Origin: Oscillospiraceae bacterium
Lineage (GTDB): Bacteria > Bacillota > Clostridia > Oscillospirales > Ruminococcaceae
Length of the DNA stretch: 37,972 bases
Reading direction: 5' to 3'
NCBI GenBank assembly: GCA_900768995.1
Contig: CAAGEZ010000021.1
Span: 1 to 37,972, forward strand
Positions 8,853 to 16,821 of the stretch are shown here, in pieces. Under the pieces are notes generated by a model, which did not search any database, was not told where the DNA came from, and saw only the letters and a program-made list of their open reading frames with translations. Positions within the stretch are counted from its first letter, which is position 1. Each line of letters starts with the position of its first letter. The position numbers and the translations under genes were made by a program.

Positions 8853-9345
8853 TTTTCTTTCCCCCTATTCTGTTTATAGTGATCTGAGCGCAGATACCTG
8901 TGAAAAGTCCCGCAATACAGCCGAATAATGACAGCACGGGGAAATACGCAAATACGGACACCGTTCCCGCAACAAACGCCGCCGCAATTAGCTGACCCGT
9001 GTTGTGGAGCAAAGCACCGATAATGCTGCTGATGTAAATGTGCCGCTCATCAATGAATTTCTTTGCCAAAAGCATTCCCAAAAGGCACAAAACTCCCCCG
9101 CTCATACTGTAAATTATCGCAGAGGGATTGCCCGCAAAAATCGCCCCAAGAATTATTCTCGCCATAAGTATCATCGCCGCTTCTCTGCCGCCGCAGCGAT
9201 ATACCGCATAGACCGTAACGATATTCGCAAGCCCCAGCTTCATTCCCGGAATGTTCACAGGCAGAGGTATCTGCGCCTCGACCACGAAGATTATCAGGGC
9301 TATGCAGGTGAGAAGTCCCGCTTCAGCTAATTTTTTCCTGTCCAT
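8830..9345 (-). CDS. Gx transporter family membrane protein (Hpre_diP_synt_I, EetB-like)
   Basis: The 171-aa protein is hydrophobic, with about five membrane segments. Its N-terminal part has the family pattern PLPVNIPGMKLGLANIVTVYA (about 27-47), followed by RIILGAIFAGNPSAIIYSMSGG. The family was once named heptaprenyl diphosphate synthase component I and is now usually called Gx transporter; it resembles the S component of ECF transporters. In several Firmicutes it sits beside ApbE and NusG domain II genes in loci tied to extracellular flavoproteins or electron transfer. The same three-gene order is seen here, so a role in supplying or using a redox cofactor at the membrane is an inference from context. 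Confidence 0.85.
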   Translation of the reverse strand: MDRKKLAEAGLLTCIALIIFVVEAQIPLPVNIPGMKLGLANIVTVYAVYRCGGREAAMILMARIILGAIFAGNPSAIIYSMSGGVLCLLGMLLAKKFIDERHIYISSIIGALLHNTGQLIAAAFVAGTVSVFAYFPVLSLFGCIAGLFTGICAQITINRIGGKKNDKKTHN

Positions 9346-9354
9346 ATTTTTTCC

Positions 9355-9723
9355 TCAGCCCGCAAAACCGTCCGCAGAGCTTTTTTCAAATTCAATAACA
9401 AGTCGGTTCGGCAGACAGACTATCGGCACGCTTTTCCTGTCCCCGCCTATCCAGCCCGTGTCAACGCATATTTTGTCGGGACAGTCGGCGTCACTCACTC
9501 GTATCATATGATCCTTTATCTCCACGGTATTCACCCTGCCCTCATATTCAATATCGAACTCGCAGTCCTCCACTTTTGAAAGATCAATGGTGTATAAAAG
9601 CTCGCCGCCGCTTTTTATATTAACAATGTCACTCTCATTTTTACCAAAAACAAATATGCACACCGCAGCAGCCGTCAGAAAAATAACAGCCGTTATTATT
9701 ATGAATACCGCCGATTTTTTCAA
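9355..9723 (-). CDS. NusG domain II-containing membrane-anchored protein (EetA-like)
   Basis: The 122-aa protein has one N-terminal membrane segment (about 5-27) followed by a small beta-rich extracytoplasmic domain. The family signature is visible near residues 80-90: a D-C-P-D-x-x-C pair of cysteines followed by TGWI, then IVCLPNRLVI. Such proteins are called NusG domain II or DUF1312. The start is a TTG whose bases overlap the TGA of apbE (TTGA), with GGAAGTGAT upstream, so translation is coupled to apbE. Conserved association with ApbE and the Gx transporter suggests a role in extracytoplasmic flavin-based redox chemistry; this is inferred. Confidence 0.83.
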   Translation of the reverse strand: MKKSAVFIIITAVIFLTAAAVCIFVFGKNESDIVNIKSGGELLYTIDLSKVEDCEFDIEYEGRVNTVEIKDHMIRVSDADCPDKICVDTGWIGGDRKSVPIVCLPNRLVIEFEKSSADGFAG

Positions 9724-10739
9724 TTTATCACTTCCGTTCCCGTGATATTTTCGCTGTCCGAAAAGGCGGTGCTTTCGTAAATATTTTTAGTCAAAAGCAC
9801 ATTTCCGCTCTCCTCAATCATTATCATATCAAAATCACGGTGCTCTTTCCAAAAGTCTGTCGCCAGTTCTTTTCCCATAACAAAAAGCGCCGTGGAAAGC
9901 CCGTCGCAGTATGTCCCGCTGTCTCCGATGACCGTTACGGAGACAAGCCCGTTATCTGCGGGATGACCCGTTTTCGGGTCAATGATATGGCAGTATTTTT
10001 TCCCGTTGTCCGCAATAAAATACCGCTGATAATTTCCCGATGTGACCACCGCCTTGTCCCTCACATCAACCGTGCAGATGATGTCCGATTGGGAAAAAGG
10101 GTCGATGACAGCCACCTTCCACGGGCTTCCGTCAGGCTTTTCACCCACGGTCTGGATATTGCCGCCAAGATTTAATATTGCCGATGAAATGCCCTCGTTT
10201 TTTAGCATTTCGGCACATATCTCCCCCGCATATCCCTTTGCAATGCTGCCAAGGTCGAGCTGAAAGCCCTCGGGAACTGTGACGCTATTTTCGGAAAGCG
10301 TGATATTTTCATATCCCGTATTATCAAGAAGCCCGCTTATAATATCCTCCGAGGGAACGGTGTATTCCCCGGTTGTAAAGCCCCACGCACGAACAAGGGG
10401 ATATACGGTCATATCGGCACTTCCGTCCGTTAGACGTGATATTTCAAGAGAACGGGAAATAATATTTTCGGTGTCGGCACTTACATTCACGGCACTTCCG
10501 TGAGCAGTATTTATCCGTGAAATATCGCTGTTTTCATCGGTAACGGAAAAAAGCTTTTCAATCTCCTCGATTTTTTCGCAGACATCGGAAAGGGCCGCTT
10601 CGGAATTGTCTCCGTATGCCGTGAATTTCATATATGTGTCCATTGCGAAAAGCTCTTTTTCGCTGACATTGTTTTCGGAAACAGTACAACCGCATAGCAA
10701 TAATAACACTGCAATTGCGGCAGCATTTTTCATTTTCAT
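9720..10739 (-). CDS. apbE: FAD:protein FMN transferase, ApbE family lipoprotein
   Basis: The 339-aa protein has a lipoprotein signal with Cys at about residue 18 (LLLCGC), then the ApbE fold. Visible motifs are AMDTYMKFTAYG near 29-40, DLGSIAKGYA near 160-169, ILNLGGNIQTVG near 188-199, and DGLSTALFVMG near 278-288, which holds the Asp that binds the metal. The enzyme uses FAD and Mg2+ to attach FMN covalently to a Thr or Ser of extracytoplasmic flavoproteins. No flavoprotein substrate with an FMN-binding domain is encoded in the window, so the target must lie elsewhere. It follows the LacI gene by 5 nt and has only a weak ribosome binding site, which suggests coupling to the regulator gene. 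Confidence 0.92.
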   Translation of the reverse strand: MKMKNAAAIAVLLLLCGCTVSENNVSEKELFAMDTYMKFTAYGDNSEAALSDVCEKIEEIEKLFSVTDENSDISRINTAHGSAVNVSADTENIISRSLEISRLTDGSADMTVYPLVRAWGFTTGEYTVPSEDIISGLLDNTGYENITLSENSVTVPEGFQLDLGSIAKGYAGEICAEMLKNEGISSAILNLGGNIQTVGEKPDGSPWKVAVIDPFSQSDIICTVDVRDKAVVTSGNYQRYFIADNGKKYCHIIDPKTGHPADNGLVSVTVIGDSGTYCDGLSTALFVMGKELATDFWKEHRDFDMIMIEESGNVLLTKNIYESTAFSDSENITGTEVIN

Positions 10740-10744
10740 ATGAC

Positions 10745-11761
10745 TTAATATAAGGAATCAGGCTCCTTTATAGCCCTTACGGAATTTTTGTAGATTATCC
10801 TGCCGCCCACAGGCATTCTGCCGATGGAATATGTGGGATTTTCGATTTTTTTCAGAATAGTTTCCACCGCCAGCGCAGACATCTGCTCGGTGTTCACCTC
10901 AATTGTGGTTATTTTCGGGTCGGACATTTCCGAATATACCGAGTTGTCAAAGCCCGTCACCGAAATATCCTGCGGAACACGATAGCCCTCTTTTTTGAGC
11001 TGGTCAATAAGCTGATAAGCCGTTCCGTCGCAGTTGCAGACGAATGCAGTGGGCATATCCACAGGCAGGTCTATTGGCTTCATAAGCCCGTCCGCCCCTC
11101 TGTCCTCAAGAACGTAATTTGAGCTTACAAATATATTATGCTCCATAAGCGACTTCATATAGCCCAGATATCTGTCCTGAATGGAACTGGTCGCCTTTAC
11201 CGAGCCTACAAATGCAAGCTTTCGGTGTCCCATATTTATAAGGAAATTCGTGATATCATAAGAAGCGTAAAAGCTGTCGCTGATGATGCAGTCGATGTCC
11301 TTTCGGTCATCGTAAAAATCGAGAAACACAACAGGGATATTTTCAGATGTGATAAGGTCGATGTAGCTCTTTGAAAGCTGTCCGAGGATTATTGCGCCGT
11401 CCGCCTTGCCTTCAAGTGCAGCGGGATATATGAGCTTTTCCTCATTTTCGGGGCTTATGGTATGAAAGAATGCGCATCGTCCACGGCTCTGGAGCTGGGC
11501 GGAAATGTGCTGATAATATTTGAGATAAAATGAATCCTCGTCGATAAAGCGTGATGATGCGAGAACGCAGACATTTCCTGTGAGATTTCCAAGCTGTTTG
11601 CGCCTTACGGTGTAGGAATAGCCAAGCTCTCCCGCTGTTCGGCGGACTTCATCTCTGAGTGCTTCGCTGACTCCGCTTTTTCCCGAAAGCGCCTTTGAAA
11701 CTGCCACAACGCTTATGCCAAGCCTGTCGGCGATATCCCGCATTTTAACATTTTTTGTCAA
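10745..11761 (-). CDS. LacI-family transcriptional regulator
   Basis: The 338-aa protein has the LacI helix-turn-helix at its N-terminus (VKMRDIADRLGISVVAVSKAL, with hinge helix by about residue 55), followed by a periplasmic-binding-protein-like sensor domain that ends with typical VTGFDNSVYSEMSDPKITTIEV and SALAVETIL stretches. It would bind a palindromic operator and release it on binding a sugar or related ligand. The start is a TTG at 11761 with GGGAG about 11 nt upstream; the only ATG nearby in frame is six codons on. It heads the minus-strand unit that includes apbE, so it may regulate its own operon. That pairing is uncommon in my experience. No clear operator is visible. Confidence 0.9.
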   Translation of the reverse strand: MTKNVKMRDIADRLGISVVAVSKALSGKSGVSEALRDEVRRTAGELGYSYTVRRKQLGNLTGNVCVLASSRFIDEDSFYLKYYQHISAQLQSRGRCAFFHTISPENEEKLIYPAALEGKADGAIILGQLSKSYIDLITSENIPVVFLDFYDDRKDIDCIISDSFYASYDITNFLINMGHRKLAFVGSVKATSSIQDRYLGYMKSLMEHNIFVSSNYVLEDRGADGLMKPIDLPVDMPTAFVCNCDGTAYQLIDQLKKEGYRVPQDISVTGFDNSVYSEMSDPKITTIEVNTEQMSALAVETILKKIENPTYSIGRMPVGGRIIYKNSVRAIKEPDSLY

Positions 11762-11797
11762 ATCATATCACGCTCCCGAGAAATAATACTATATATA

Positions 11798-11827
11798 ATT
11801 ATACTACAATGAAGCGGCAAAAGTCAA
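11798..11827 (-). promoter_or_regulatory. Promoter of the LacI-apbE operon
   Basis: On the minus strand TTGACT (11822-11827) and TATAAT (11798-11803) are separated by 18 nt. The -35 box abuts the T tract of the terminator of the upstream small-peptide unit, so one transcription unit ends where the next begins. Confidence 0.75.
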
Positions 11828-11828
11828 T

Positions 11829-11875
11829 AAAAAAAGCGCTCATCTATACTCCCAGGGAACGGAGCATAGATGAGC
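11829..11875 (-). terminator. Terminator of the 23-aa peptide unit
   Basis: A hairpin at 11838-11875 has a 10-bp outer stem, one mismatch and a 4-bp inner stem, and on the minus strand it is followed by GC and seven T residues (11829-11835). It ends the small transcript that starts near 12033. Confidence 0.88.
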
Positions 11876-11912
11876 CTATGTTCTGTTATTAAATTATGTT
11901 AAGTTTTTTCCC

Positions 11913-11984
11913 TTATCTGCCGCAGCCTGTGAAGCAGTTTCTGAGAACTTCCATAATGCAGGAGAAATCAAATCCGCACATCAT
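11913..11984 (-). CDS. Cys-rich 23-aa peptide ORF
   Basis: On the minus strand a perfect AAGGAGG (11991-11997) lies 6 nt before ATG ATG, followed by 22 more codons and TAA. The peptide begins MMCGFDFSC and ends FTGCGR, with Cys at positions 3, 9, 17 and 21, no leader typical of secretion, and a short amphipathic middle. It is the only ORF of a transcript bounded by its own sigma-A promoter (TTGAAA-17-TATAAT) and an intrinsic terminator, giving an RNA of about 200 nt. Options are a small regulatory or metal-binding peptide, a leader or precursor peptide, or a regulatory RNA that happens to carry a short ORF. I do not recognise the family. The tight promoter/ribosome-binding-site/terminator arrangement argues that it is expressed. 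Confidence 0.6.
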   Translation of the reverse strand: MMCGFDFSCIMEVLRNCFTGCGR

Positions 11985-12039
11985 ATTTTACCTCCTTGTG
12001 TTATTTCCGAAAGCGTTTATTTCCTCTCGGATTAACTTA

Positions 12040-12068
12040 ATTATAGCATCATTTCCGGGGATTTTCAA
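12040..12068 (-). promoter_or_regulatory. Sigma-A promoter of the 23-aa peptide unit
   Basis: On the minus strand TTGAAA (12063-12068) and TATAAT (12040-12045) are separated by exactly 17 nt. Transcription would start near 12033, giving a leader of about 49 nt before the peptide ATG. Confidence 0.82.
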
Positions 12069-12218
12069 GCTGTAAGTGTTGGAAGAAAGACTGCCAGAAA
12101 ATGCAGGATTCATTGTCATAATTATGCAAAATTTTGATGTGCATTTTCTGCCTTATGTGCAAAACATTTCCGATAATAAAAACTGCCCTGCGTAATATAA
12201 TATTACTGCAAACCCAAA

Positions 12219-12240
12219 GGAGAAACGAAAACGCTTCTCC
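12219..12240 (+). other. Hairpin in the leader of the spore-protein gene
   Basis: GGAGAA (12219-12224) pairs with TTCTCC (12235-12240), with an inner CG pair around an AAAA loop. It lies about 30 nt before the ATG, between a TATAAT-like sequence (12196-12201) and the real ribosome binding site AAAGGAG (12256-12262). It may stabilise the mRNA, as often seen for abundant spore-protein messages. Confidence 0.4.
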
Positions 12241-12271
12241 GAAAATTTGATTTTTAAAGGAGATTATTATT

Positions 12272-12523
12272 ATGAAAAGCGATAAGCTTACTGCTCAGGG
12301 CAGAGAAACTATGGAAAAGTTCAAGATGGAAGCTGCAAACGAAGTCGGCGTTAACCTCAGAAACGGCTACAACGGCGATATCACCGCAAGAGAAGCAGGT
12401 TCCGTCGGCGGTATGATGGTCAATATGATGACACCCGAACAGCAATGGCGCTTTACACGGAACAATGTACGCAAAATCGGGCATTCGCAGGAGTTTGTGT
12501 TTATTGTGCAGAGCGGGGTGTGA
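12272..12523 (+). CDS. Alpha/beta-type small acid-soluble spore protein with atypical C-terminus
   Basis: Residues 1 to about 52 match the alpha/beta SASP pattern very well: a KLTAQGRETMEKFKMEAANE helix, the GVNL..GYNGDITAREAGSVGG block that holds the GPR protease site and the DNA-contacting residues, then MMVNMM. These proteins coat spore DNA and protect it from UV and heat. Normal members end soon after with a helix such as ...MIEMAEQQL at about 60-70 aa. Here the last 30 residues (from TPEQQW to IVQSGV) do not look like a SASP; they are basic and aromatic. No simple frameshift restores the usual ending. The gene has AAAGGAG 9 nt before the ATG and a terminator just after the stop. Confidence 0.88.
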   Translation: MKSDKLTAQGRETMEKFKMEAANEVGVNLRNGYNGDITAREAGSVGGMMVNMMTPEQQWRFTRNNVRKIGHSQEFVFIVQSGV

Positions 12524-12535
12524 GGGTACATACGG

Positions 12536-12570
12536 ACAGCCGAGGAACTTTCCTCGGCTGTATTTATTTT
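12536..12570 (+). terminator. Terminator of the spore-protein gene
   Basis: An 11-bp stem (12536-12546 with 12551-12561) with a 4-nt loop, followed by a T-rich tract (ATTTATTTTT). Confidence 0.8.
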
Positions 12571-12703
12571 TGTGCCCCTCTCAACTGAGGGCGGATAGCC
12601 TTATAATGCAGTTATATATTATTATGATAGTATGGGAAATTTTTCCATAAAGAAAAGAATTTTTCGGAGAATAAAAAGCACCTTTAAAAGATACTAAAAG
12701 GGG

Positions 12704-12722
12704 TTTGATATTCTCTATCAAA
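12704..12722. promoter_or_regulatory. Inverted repeat upstream of the Mor-like gene
   Basis: TTTGATA (12704-12710) and TATCAAA (12716-12722) form a perfect 7-bp dyad with 5-nt spacing, about 35 nt before the start of the small regulator-like gene. It could be an operator, possibly for that protein itself; this is inferred from position only. Confidence 0.4.
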
Positions 12723-12756
12723 TTATGTAGAATTATTGTGAAAGGAGTTTACTTTT

Positions 12757-13092
12757 ATGAATATTGATTTAGACAATCTTGATGAAACAGGCATCTATGA
12801 CGCGCTTGATGTTGAAGGTCACGAAGATGATGCCCTCAATGACAGCTACCTTGATCTGTATGAGTTGCTCGGAAAAGAGGCTATGCTAAAGCTTTTTAAA
12901 CATTTCCGAGGGGATAAGATTGAATGTCCTATGCGCCTTTACCGTGCCGAATACATAGCAGACCTTGCCAAGCAGAGCACTGACAGGCGTGAACGTGCCA
13001 AAATTGCCCGTGCAGGGGGATATACGATCAAGTTTATCGAGGGAATACTCAGCAAGCGAAAAAATGAAAATGACGGCAAGGGAGAAACATAA
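12757..13092 (+). CDS. Small DNA-binding-like protein, Mor-type
   Basis: The 111-aa protein is acidic at its N-terminus (about 1-33). Residues about 35-65 (LYELLGKEAMLKLFKHFRG followed by a basic/Pro segment and a helix) resemble the dimerisation part of Mor/C transcription activators. Residues about 74-97 (RRERAKIARAGGYTIKFIEGI) could be a helix-turn-helix. The family is known from phage Mu middle-operon activators and from many Firmicute mobile elements. A strong ribosome binding site (AAAGGAG at 12741-12747) precedes the ATG. It is a single-gene unit that ends at the hairpin at 13124-13163. Assignment to Mor is moderate; regulator in general is likelier than any named target. Confidence 0.6.
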   Translation: MNIDLDNLDETGIYDALDVEGHEDDALNDSYLDLYELLGKEAMLKLFKHFRGDKIECPMRLYRAEYIADLAKQSTDRRERAKIARAGGYTIKFIEGILSKRKNENDGKGET

Positions 13093-13123
13093 CTTTCTAT
13101 GCTGACTTTCTCAGCTCTTAATA

Positions 13124-13168
13124 TACAACTGAATGGACGGAACCGTTCCGTCATTCGGCTGTATTTTG
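13124..13168 (+). terminator. Hairpin terminator after the Mor-like gene
   Basis: A long imperfect stem between 13124 and 13163, with ACGGAA/TTCCGT at its core and ATTTT following. It separates the small regulator from the next gene cluster. Confidence 0.65.
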
Positions 13169-13194
13169 GAAAAATCATAATTGGAGGATAAAAT

Positions 13195-15555
13195 ATGTTT
13201 TGTCATAAGTGCGGTGCAAAAATTCCTGATGAATCAACATTTTGCTTTAAATGCGGTGCAAAAACTATATCTGAAAATGTTCAGGAACAATCCGATACAG
13301 AAGGAAAAGCTGTACAATTAAAGAAACCAGCCGTTTCCGAACCAACTCAGACCGATCCTGTTAAAGCTGAATCATCGTTATCACCACAGACCGAACAGCT
13401 TAATGATGATGCTGAATTCAGAAACTTTATCGACAAAAGAGTGCAGGAAATGACTAAGTGCAGCAGTGCTTCCAAACTGCTAAAAAAACATCCTATGCGT
13501 ATTCCGTTGATAATATTTTATGGCTTTTTTTTCCTGATTGGAATTATGGTAGGCCAAGGGACTAATAATATTGGTTTATTCCTGACCATTGTTCTCTTTA
13601 CCACTTTTTTTGCTTTTGGCTTCTCCTGTCTGGCAGGTTGGGCAATAAGTCTGAGCTACGTTATCAAGCATCGTAATGAAGTCAACGGAGAAATATGTGA
13701 CCTGGATACGGACGATCTTATATATTTTTTAAACAGCAAGCTTTCATATCTCAAGCCCGATTTAGGAGACTGGGGATATATGGATCGGGAGTATGGGGAA
13801 GCAAAAAATAAAATAGCGAATATATTTTACCATCACCTTCAAAAAAAGGAACAAAGAACAAAATATATCAGTTCACAGTGCGGCAAATGGTACTCCCCTT
13901 TCTCAATTGTTTCATTAAAACGATCTGAAGCCACCCCTGAAGCAACTGTATATGGCATAAACTCAGGAACTTCATATAAAGCGTTCTTTTGTATATCAAC
14001 TTATGTTTGTTTATATAAAACCGCCCCTATCATATCAGCTGCAATGGAATATTACCGTCAGCACCAGCAGGAAATAAAAGAAGAACATAAGAATATTATT
14101 ATCCCCAAAAATAATGATATAAAGCTTGATCCAAGATATCGTTTTGTTTCAAAACACTTTGAACTGATTGTAATACTTATTGCAGCTATACTCATAATAA
14201 TGATTGTTGCATCAAAAAATTCAAAGGAATTTATAAAAATAGTATCTGATTCTGTTCCTGTTTCGTATGAGGAAAACGGTTTACATTATTCTTTCGGTAC
14301 TGTTTTTAACAGATATATTGACGATCAGAAATGGGAAAAAGACGGCAGTGGAATCAATTACACCGTTTATCTGAACGGAAAATTCAAAAGCTCAGAAAAG
14401 CCTGTAAAAATGACTTTTGATGTATCAGGTAAAGAAGAATACGTCGAGATCGTTTTGACTGAAATAGAATTTGACGGGGTAAAATTAACATCTGATGAAG
14501 AGATATCCCTTTTCCTCTCATATATGTTTTCCGCTTATGATGCCAATGTGACAGCAGAAGAATTTTGCAGTCGGATATTTGATACCGACAATGCAATGGA
14601 AGCTGATACTACTGCTGTTGAATTTTCAGAAGAAACTGATATCATTGAAAGCGAAGATGATATCATCAGGAACGCCTATGCCGAAAAAATACAAGAGCTT
14701 GCCGCAGAAAACAACGATATGACATTCAGTCTTATAGACCTTACAGCAGATGATGTATATGAACTTGTTGCCGATAAGTCAGGGTACTATGTCAATATTT
14801 ACTCCTACGATAACGGAAGCGTTGTTCCTATAGTTGAAGAGAGGGGTTACGGCACAGGCGGCAATTATGGTTACAGCTATCTCCCCGGCAGAAATATCCT
14901 CAGCAATGAAGATATGGACGGTGCAGGAAGCTTATTATACACATCATATTATTGCGTAGACTCCGGTCATAGATTATTGCAGCTTTATAATAATAACAGT
15001 CTGCTGTACGAATATCCCTCCGGCTACTTTTTAGGTGACAGTGAAATATCCGAATCAGAATATAAAGATTATATGATATATGGCGATTATTCTTACATCA
15101 CCGGTACTTTTACCGCAGATCAGATATTGACACAGCTCTCAGAAAAGACAGAAATACGAGATCATTTTGAAGATACGATCATTTTCAATAATACGCCTAT
15201 ATCATCATTTATCGGAACTCCTATTGATTCGATAATTTGTCAATGGGGTGAACCTGCGGAATATGATTACGGTTCCTGCAGATATGATGGAATTTACTTT
15301 GGCTATAACTATACCGGAAAGATCGTATATGTCACCATTGACCCGAAGATGTGTTCCATAAACGGAACAACTCTTGATAAATGCAGAGATGACTTAGCCA
15401 TTCTCCTCGGTACACCGCAGTATGAGGGAATGGAAGCGGACTACTGTATGTGCTATTATGATTTTACTGACAACGGTTCATTGTATATTGATATGGAGTC
15501 TCCTGACGACACACCGTATCAAATCAGATTGGACGCAAGCTACTATCAGCAGTAA
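13195..15555 (+). CDS. Zinc-ribbon membrane protein with large external domain, unknown function
   Basis: The 786-aa protein starts with a double-CxxC zinc ribbon (Cys 3, 6, 17, 20), then a Ser/Glu/Pro-rich linker, two adjacent membrane segments (about 103-120 and 127-156), a soluble stretch of about 165 residues, a third membrane segment (about 322-341) and a C-terminal region of about 440 residues rich in Tyr, Asp and Ser. With three crossings the large C-terminal part is probably outside and the ribbon inside, although orientation is an inference. Repeated short Tyr-Gly-Asp motifs in the last 250 residues look like a secreted repeat domain, not an enzyme. GGAGGA precedes the ATG. It is first in a four-gene plus-strand cluster. 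I do not recognise the family. Confidence 0.75.
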   Translation: MFCHKCGAKIPDESTFCFKCGAKTISENVQEQSDTEGKAVQLKKPAVSEPTQTDPVKAESSLSPQTEQLNDDAEFRNFIDKRVQEMTKCSSASKLLKKHPMRIPLIIFYGFFFLIGIMVGQGTNNIGLFLTIVLFTTFFAFGFSCLAGWAISLSYVIKHRNEVNGEICDLDTDDLIYFLNSKLSYLKPDLGDWGYMDREYGEAKNKIANIFYHHLQKKEQRTKYISSQCGKWYSPFSIVSLKRSEATPEATVYGINSGTSYKAFFCISTYVCLYKTAPIISAAMEYYRQHQQEIKEEHKNIIIPKNNDIKLDPRYRFVSKHFELIVILIAAILIIMIVASKNSKEFIKIVSDSVPVSYEENGLHYSFGTVFNRYIDDQKWEKDGSGINYTVYLNGKFKSSEKPVKMTFDVSGKEEYVEIVLTEIEFDGVKLTSDEEISLFLSYMFSAYDANVTAEEFCSRIFDTDNAMEADTTAVEFSEETDIIESEDDIIRNAYAEKIQELAAENNDMTFSLIDLTADDVYELVADKSGYYVNIYSYDNGSVVPIVEERGYGTGGNYGYSYLPGRNILSNEDMDGAGSLLYTSYYCVDSGHRLLQLYNNNSLLYEYPSGYFLGDSEISESEYKDYMIYGDYSYITGTFTADQILTQLSEKTEIRDHFEDTIIFNNTPISSFIGTPIDSIICQWGEPAEYDYGSCRYDGIYFGYNYTGKIVYVTIDPKMCSINGTTLDKCRDDLAILLGTPQYEGMEADYCMCYYDFTDNGSLYIDMESPDDTPYQIRLDASYYQQ

Positions 15556-15608
15556 AAATCCTGACACGATACACTAAATATTTTTTTCGTCTCGAAAGGA
15601 CTGTTAAA

Positions 15609-16448
15609 ATGGAAAATAAAGCAATAAAAAAGGAAATTGATGTAAGCTATATTCTGTCAAATTTAATAACTTCACCGATAATCAGAATTGACAGAAATGA
15701 GTTTTTAAGGTCCGCTTTATCCAATTATTTTAATGATAAAATCGTAGATAAAGCTATTGAGATATGTCCTGCATATGCAGGTATCAGCACCCGTAAATTA
15801 AGAAGGATCTCAGAAGGAATTATAGGTCTTGAAACAACGAAAACATCTGCGGCTTCTTTTTTAGCAGGTCTTCCGGGCGGAGCTGCGATATTGGGCACTA
15901 TCCCGGTTGATATTGCGCAGTTTTTTGTACGTATCCTGATAGTTACGCAGAAACTTATGTACCTTTACGGCTGGCCTGATCTGTTAAATGAAAACAGAGA
16001 ACTTGATGATGGCACTGCAAATATACTGCTGCAGTTCACAGGAATAATGTTCGGAGCCGATCAGTCAGGCAAAGCGGTAAATATTCTTTCAAATACTCTT
16101 GCAAAACAATTTACAAAAGAGCTTGCAGAAAATGCCGCTGAAAAGGGTGCTCAAAAATTTACAGCACAGGTAATTACAAAAAATGCAGTCAAGCCTGTAT
16201 TTAATCTTACAAAAAAATTTGTCTTATCCGAAGCATCTAAAATCACATTAAAAAAAGGAGCCAAAGTACTTGTTCCGATTTTGGGTGGATTCGTATCGGG
16301 AGCCATAACATATTTTACTTTCAAGCCTCAGGCAAGACGTTTGCGAAATCATCTTGAAACCCTGAAACAGGCTGACCCTGTTTTTTATGCAGAAGCACGA
16401 AAAAATGCGGCAGCCTATCATTCCGAAATCAACTGTGCGGAAAATTAA
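15609..16448 (+). CDS. EcsC-like protein
   Basis: The 279-aa protein resembles the EcsC family. Residues about 85-125 hold a Gly-rich hydrophobic segment (SFLAGLPGGAAILGTIPVDI) followed by AQFFVRILIVTQKLMYLYGWPDL, the arrangement in which EcsC members show a conserved D and YGW/YGY. A second hydrophobic glycine-rich stretch lies near 230-245 (VLVPILGGFVSGAITYF). Such proteins are membrane-associated and of unclear biochemical role; the name comes from a gene next to an ABC exporter in Bacillus. The gene follows the zinc-ribbon protein by about 50 nt with AAAGGA before the ATG, and precedes the next gene by 14 nt. Confidence 0.65.
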   Translation: MENKAIKKEIDVSYILSNLITSPIIRIDRNEFLRSALSNYFNDKIVDKAIEICPAYAGISTRKLRRISEGIIGLETTKTSAASFLAGLPGGAAILGTIPVDIAQFFVRILIVTQKLMYLYGWPDLLNENRELDDGTANILLQFTGIMFGADQSGKAVNILSNTLAKQFTKELAENAAEKGAQKFTAQVITKNAVKPVFNLTKKFVLSEASKITLKKGAKVLVPILGGFVSGAITYFTFKPQARRLRNHLETLKQADPVFYAEARKNAAAYHSEINCAEN

Positions 16449-16462
16449 GGGGTGAATCAGGA

Positions 16463-16786
16463 ATGTTCGGCAAGCCTAAAAAGCTGAAAAAGATACCGTC
16501 AGACCTTGTATCATACATACAGATCGAAACCGAAGCTATCAGGGATCATAATGACAAACAAATGATATCCGGCTATTGCATAAGTAAAATTGAACTTGTA
16601 GAGTGGTATATAAAGCTGCTTGAAGCTGGCTCAAAGAAATATATTGTTCCTCAGAGCAAGGCTCAGCTTGAACGCATAAGAGATGAACTTCGTGCCTGCC
16701 ATAAACAAATCATGGCGGTAAAAATTTCAAATCCAAATGACCGTCCTTTAATTAACATAAAATATCCCAAAGGCTACGATGGGTGA
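16463..16786 (+). CDS. Hypothetical protein, 107 aa
   Basis: The small, mostly helical protein has a Lys-rich start (KPKKLKKIP) and a short basic C-terminus. No membrane segment, signal or known motif is visible. GGGGTGA lies before the ATG, and the gene sits 14 nt after the EcsC-like gene, so it is certainly in the same transcript. I cannot assign a family. Confidence 0.65.
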   Translation: MFGKPKKLKKIPSDLVSYIQIETEAIRDHNDKQMISGYCISKIELVEWYIKLLEAGSKKYIVPQSKAQLERIRDELRACHKQIMAVKISNPNDRPLINIKYPKGYDG

Positions 16787-16821
16787 TTCAGTCAATATGT
16801 GCTTAACTGAGGTGACAAACA

